The translations under genes and the position numbers were made by a program. A stretch of DNA of 6,466 bases, from contig JAPSGP010000173.1 of NCBI GenBank assembly GCA_031177445.1, positions 1-6,466 of the forward strand, in the 5' to 3' direction. Numbering within the stretch: the first letter of the stretch is position 1; each line of letters opens with the position of its first letter. The DNA is from Acidimicrobiia bacterium (GTDB lineage: Bacteria > Actinomycetota > Acidimicrobiia > IMCC26256 > JACDBD01). Below, piece by piece: positions 5,607 through 6,466 of the stretch. The notes below the pieces were generated by a model. That model ran no database searches and was not told the DNA's origin. It was given only the letters and a program-made list of their open reading frames with translations.

Positions 5607-6377
5607 TCAATGGGGGACGAGCCCGCCGTCGGCGATCAGCACCTGACCGGTGACGAAGCTGGCGGCGTCGGAGGCGAGGAACAGTGCCGGCCCGATCATC
5701 TCGTCGGGATCGGCGGCCCGTCGCATGAAGGCGGCATTGGCCATGCTCTCCTGTGCCTCCGGCGGGTTGTTCCGCACCATGTCGGTGTCGACGGTCCCCG
5801 GCGCGAGCGCGTTCACTCGGATCCCGAGCGGTGCGAACTCGGCTGCCATCGAGCGCGTGAACGAGTAGAGACCGGCCTTGGCGGCGGCGTAGGTGGCGGT
5901 GTAGCTCGAGAACAGGAACGCGCCGGCGGAGATCACGTTCACGACCGACGCCGACGGGCTCTTCTCGAGGTAGGGCAGTGCCTCTTGCACCAGGAAGACC
6001 GGGCCCCGCAGGTTGACGTCCATCGACTTGGCGTAGGCCTCGGGGCTGAACTTGCCGAGGTCTTCGCGCACCGCGGTGGCGGCGTTGTTCACGACGATGT
6101 CGACCCGCCCGAACGCGTCGACGGTGCGCTCGACCAACGAGCGGAGCGCGTCGAGGTCGCCCATGTGGGTGGGCACGCCGAGGGCCTCGCCCCCGGCAGC
6201 CTGCAGCGCCCGCTCGGTCGACTCGCACGCGGCAGCCTTGCGGCTGGCGACGGCCACCTTCGCCCCCGCGGCGACGAACCCTTCGGCGATCGAGCGCCCG
6301 ATCCCGCGTGTCCCACCGGTCACGATCGCCACCCGTCCGGTCAGGTCGAACAGCGACCGAAGCTTCTCCCGATCCAT
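5607..6377 (-). CDS. Classical SDR oxidoreductase (FabG/3-hydroxyacyl-CoA dehydrogenase-like)
   Basis: This 256-residue protein is a complete classical short-chain dehydrogenase of usual length. Motifs are TGGTRGIG (20-27) for the dinucleotide, the acidic/adenine region HMGDLD (71-76), NNAA (97-100), and a full catalytic tetrad: Asn122 (VNLRG), Ser150 (VIS), Tyr163 and Lys167 (YAAAK). APGTVDTDM (192-200) and the C-terminal FVTGQVLIADGG (241-252) are standard. Arg46 after strand two (ASRK) suggests NADP(H) preference. The start is ATG at 6375-6377, with GAGG at 6384-6387 six bases upstream. It lies between two crotonase genes (gaps 14 and 2 bases), so oxidation or reduction of a 3-hydroxy/3-oxoacyl-CoA or a related alcohol in the same pathway is the best guess. 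The SDR family alone does not fix the substrate. Confidence 0.94.
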   Translation of the reverse strand: MDREKLRSLFDLTGRVAIVTGGTRGIGRSIAEGFVAAGAKVAVASRKAAACESTERALQAAGGEALGVPTHMGDLDALRSLVERTVDAFGRVDIVVNNAATAVREDLGKFSPEAYAKSMDVNLRGPVFLVQEALPYLEKSPSASVVNVISAGAFLFSSYTATYAAAKAGLYSFTRSMAAEFAPLGIRVNALAPGTVDTDMVRNNPPEAQESMANAAFMRRAADPDEMIGPALFLASDAASFVTGQVLIADGGLVPH

Positions 6378-6391
6378 GTGTGACCTCGCGC

Positions 6392-6466
6392 TCAGTTGGT
6401 GGGAACGTTCCAGACGGGAGACCGCTTCTCGGCGAACGCGGTCGCGCCCTCGATGGCGTCCCCGCT
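6392..6466 (-). CDS. C-terminal end of a crotonase/enoyl-CoA hydratase (partial)
   Basis: Reading in from the window edge on the minus strand gives 24 residues and a TGA at 6392-6394. The segment EGATAFAEKRSPVWNVPTN is the characteristic C-terminal helix and tail of enoyl-CoA hydratase family proteins (E-G-x-x-A-F-x-E-K-R-x-P-x-W). The rest lies beyond the window. It is the upstream gene of the reverse operon; the SDR begins 14 bases after its stop, and the SDR's ribosome-binding site sits in that gap. It cannot be told from this piece whether it has hydratase glutamates. The tail differs from the complete crotonase of the window (EKREPDF), so it is a distinct paralogue. Confidence 0.8.
   Translation of the reverse strand, partial: SGDAIEGATAFAEKRSPVWNVPTN

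Noticed and set aside
4816..6228. Possible SDR-crotonase fusion, since the crotonase frame stays open to 6228
   Set aside because: The upstream part is the SDR gene in the wrong frame and shows no domain; the SDR has its own stop at 5607 and the crotonase its own GTG at 5604.
5610..6383. 257-codon open frame on the plus strand opposite the SDR
   Set aside because: Antisense to a gene with a complete catalytic tetrad; Gly/Arg/His/Val-rich with no motif.
1..6466. CRISPR array, tRNA/rRNA, transposon or phage genes, toxin-antitoxin or defence island
   Set aside because: I found no regularly spaced repeats, no tRNA-like cloverleaf, no transposase or integrase motifs, and no defence protein domains on either strand.

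Overview
This is a high-GC chromosomal segment with densely packed genes, long spurious antisense open frames, GTG starts and GC-rich third codon positions. Together with the gene families present (a two-domain NIPSNAP-like protein, SnoaL-like and SDR proteins, and a crotonase/SDR cluster), this suggests an actinobacterium, possibly an environmental Acidimicrobiia-type lineage. That assignment is inference only, because the window holds no rRNA, tRNA or other phylogenetic marker.

Left part (1-2151): the last 37 codons of a membrane protein; a reverse-strand gene for a two-domain NIPSNAP/Dabb-like protein; a divergent forward gene for a small NYN/PIN-fold putative RNase; and, convergent to it with a 4-base stop overlap, a reverse-strand six-helix voltage-gated-type potassium channel with an intact TVGYGD filter.

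Middle part (2261-4731): a forward three-gene run with short spacings encodes a SnoaL/NTF2-fold protein, an extended-SDR epimerase/dehydratase-like protein whose catalytic lysine position is glutamine, and a PAPS-dependent sulfotransferase. This looks like a small operon for modifying and sulfonating an unidentified small molecule or glycan. It ends at a strong nested hairpin (4754-4794) placed between convergent genes, probably acting as a terminator in both directions.

Right part (4816-6466): a reverse-strand operon, in transcription order a crotonase cut off by the window edge, a classical SDR dehydrogenase and a second crotonase. The gaps are 14 and 2 bases. The second crotonase lacks both hydratase glutamates but has the PE[AG]xSS glutamate of delta3,delta2-enoyl-CoA isomerases, so this operon looks like acyl-CoA beta-oxidation of an unknown (possibly unsaturated, steroid or terpenoid) acyl chain.

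I see no CRISPR array, phage, transposon, tRNA, rRNA or defence system, and no clear evidence of a wholly new system. The most useful observations are the two enzymes with altered catalytic residues, the SnoaL-SDR-sulfotransferase cassette and the nested hairpin. No stretch over 300 bases lacks a gene.
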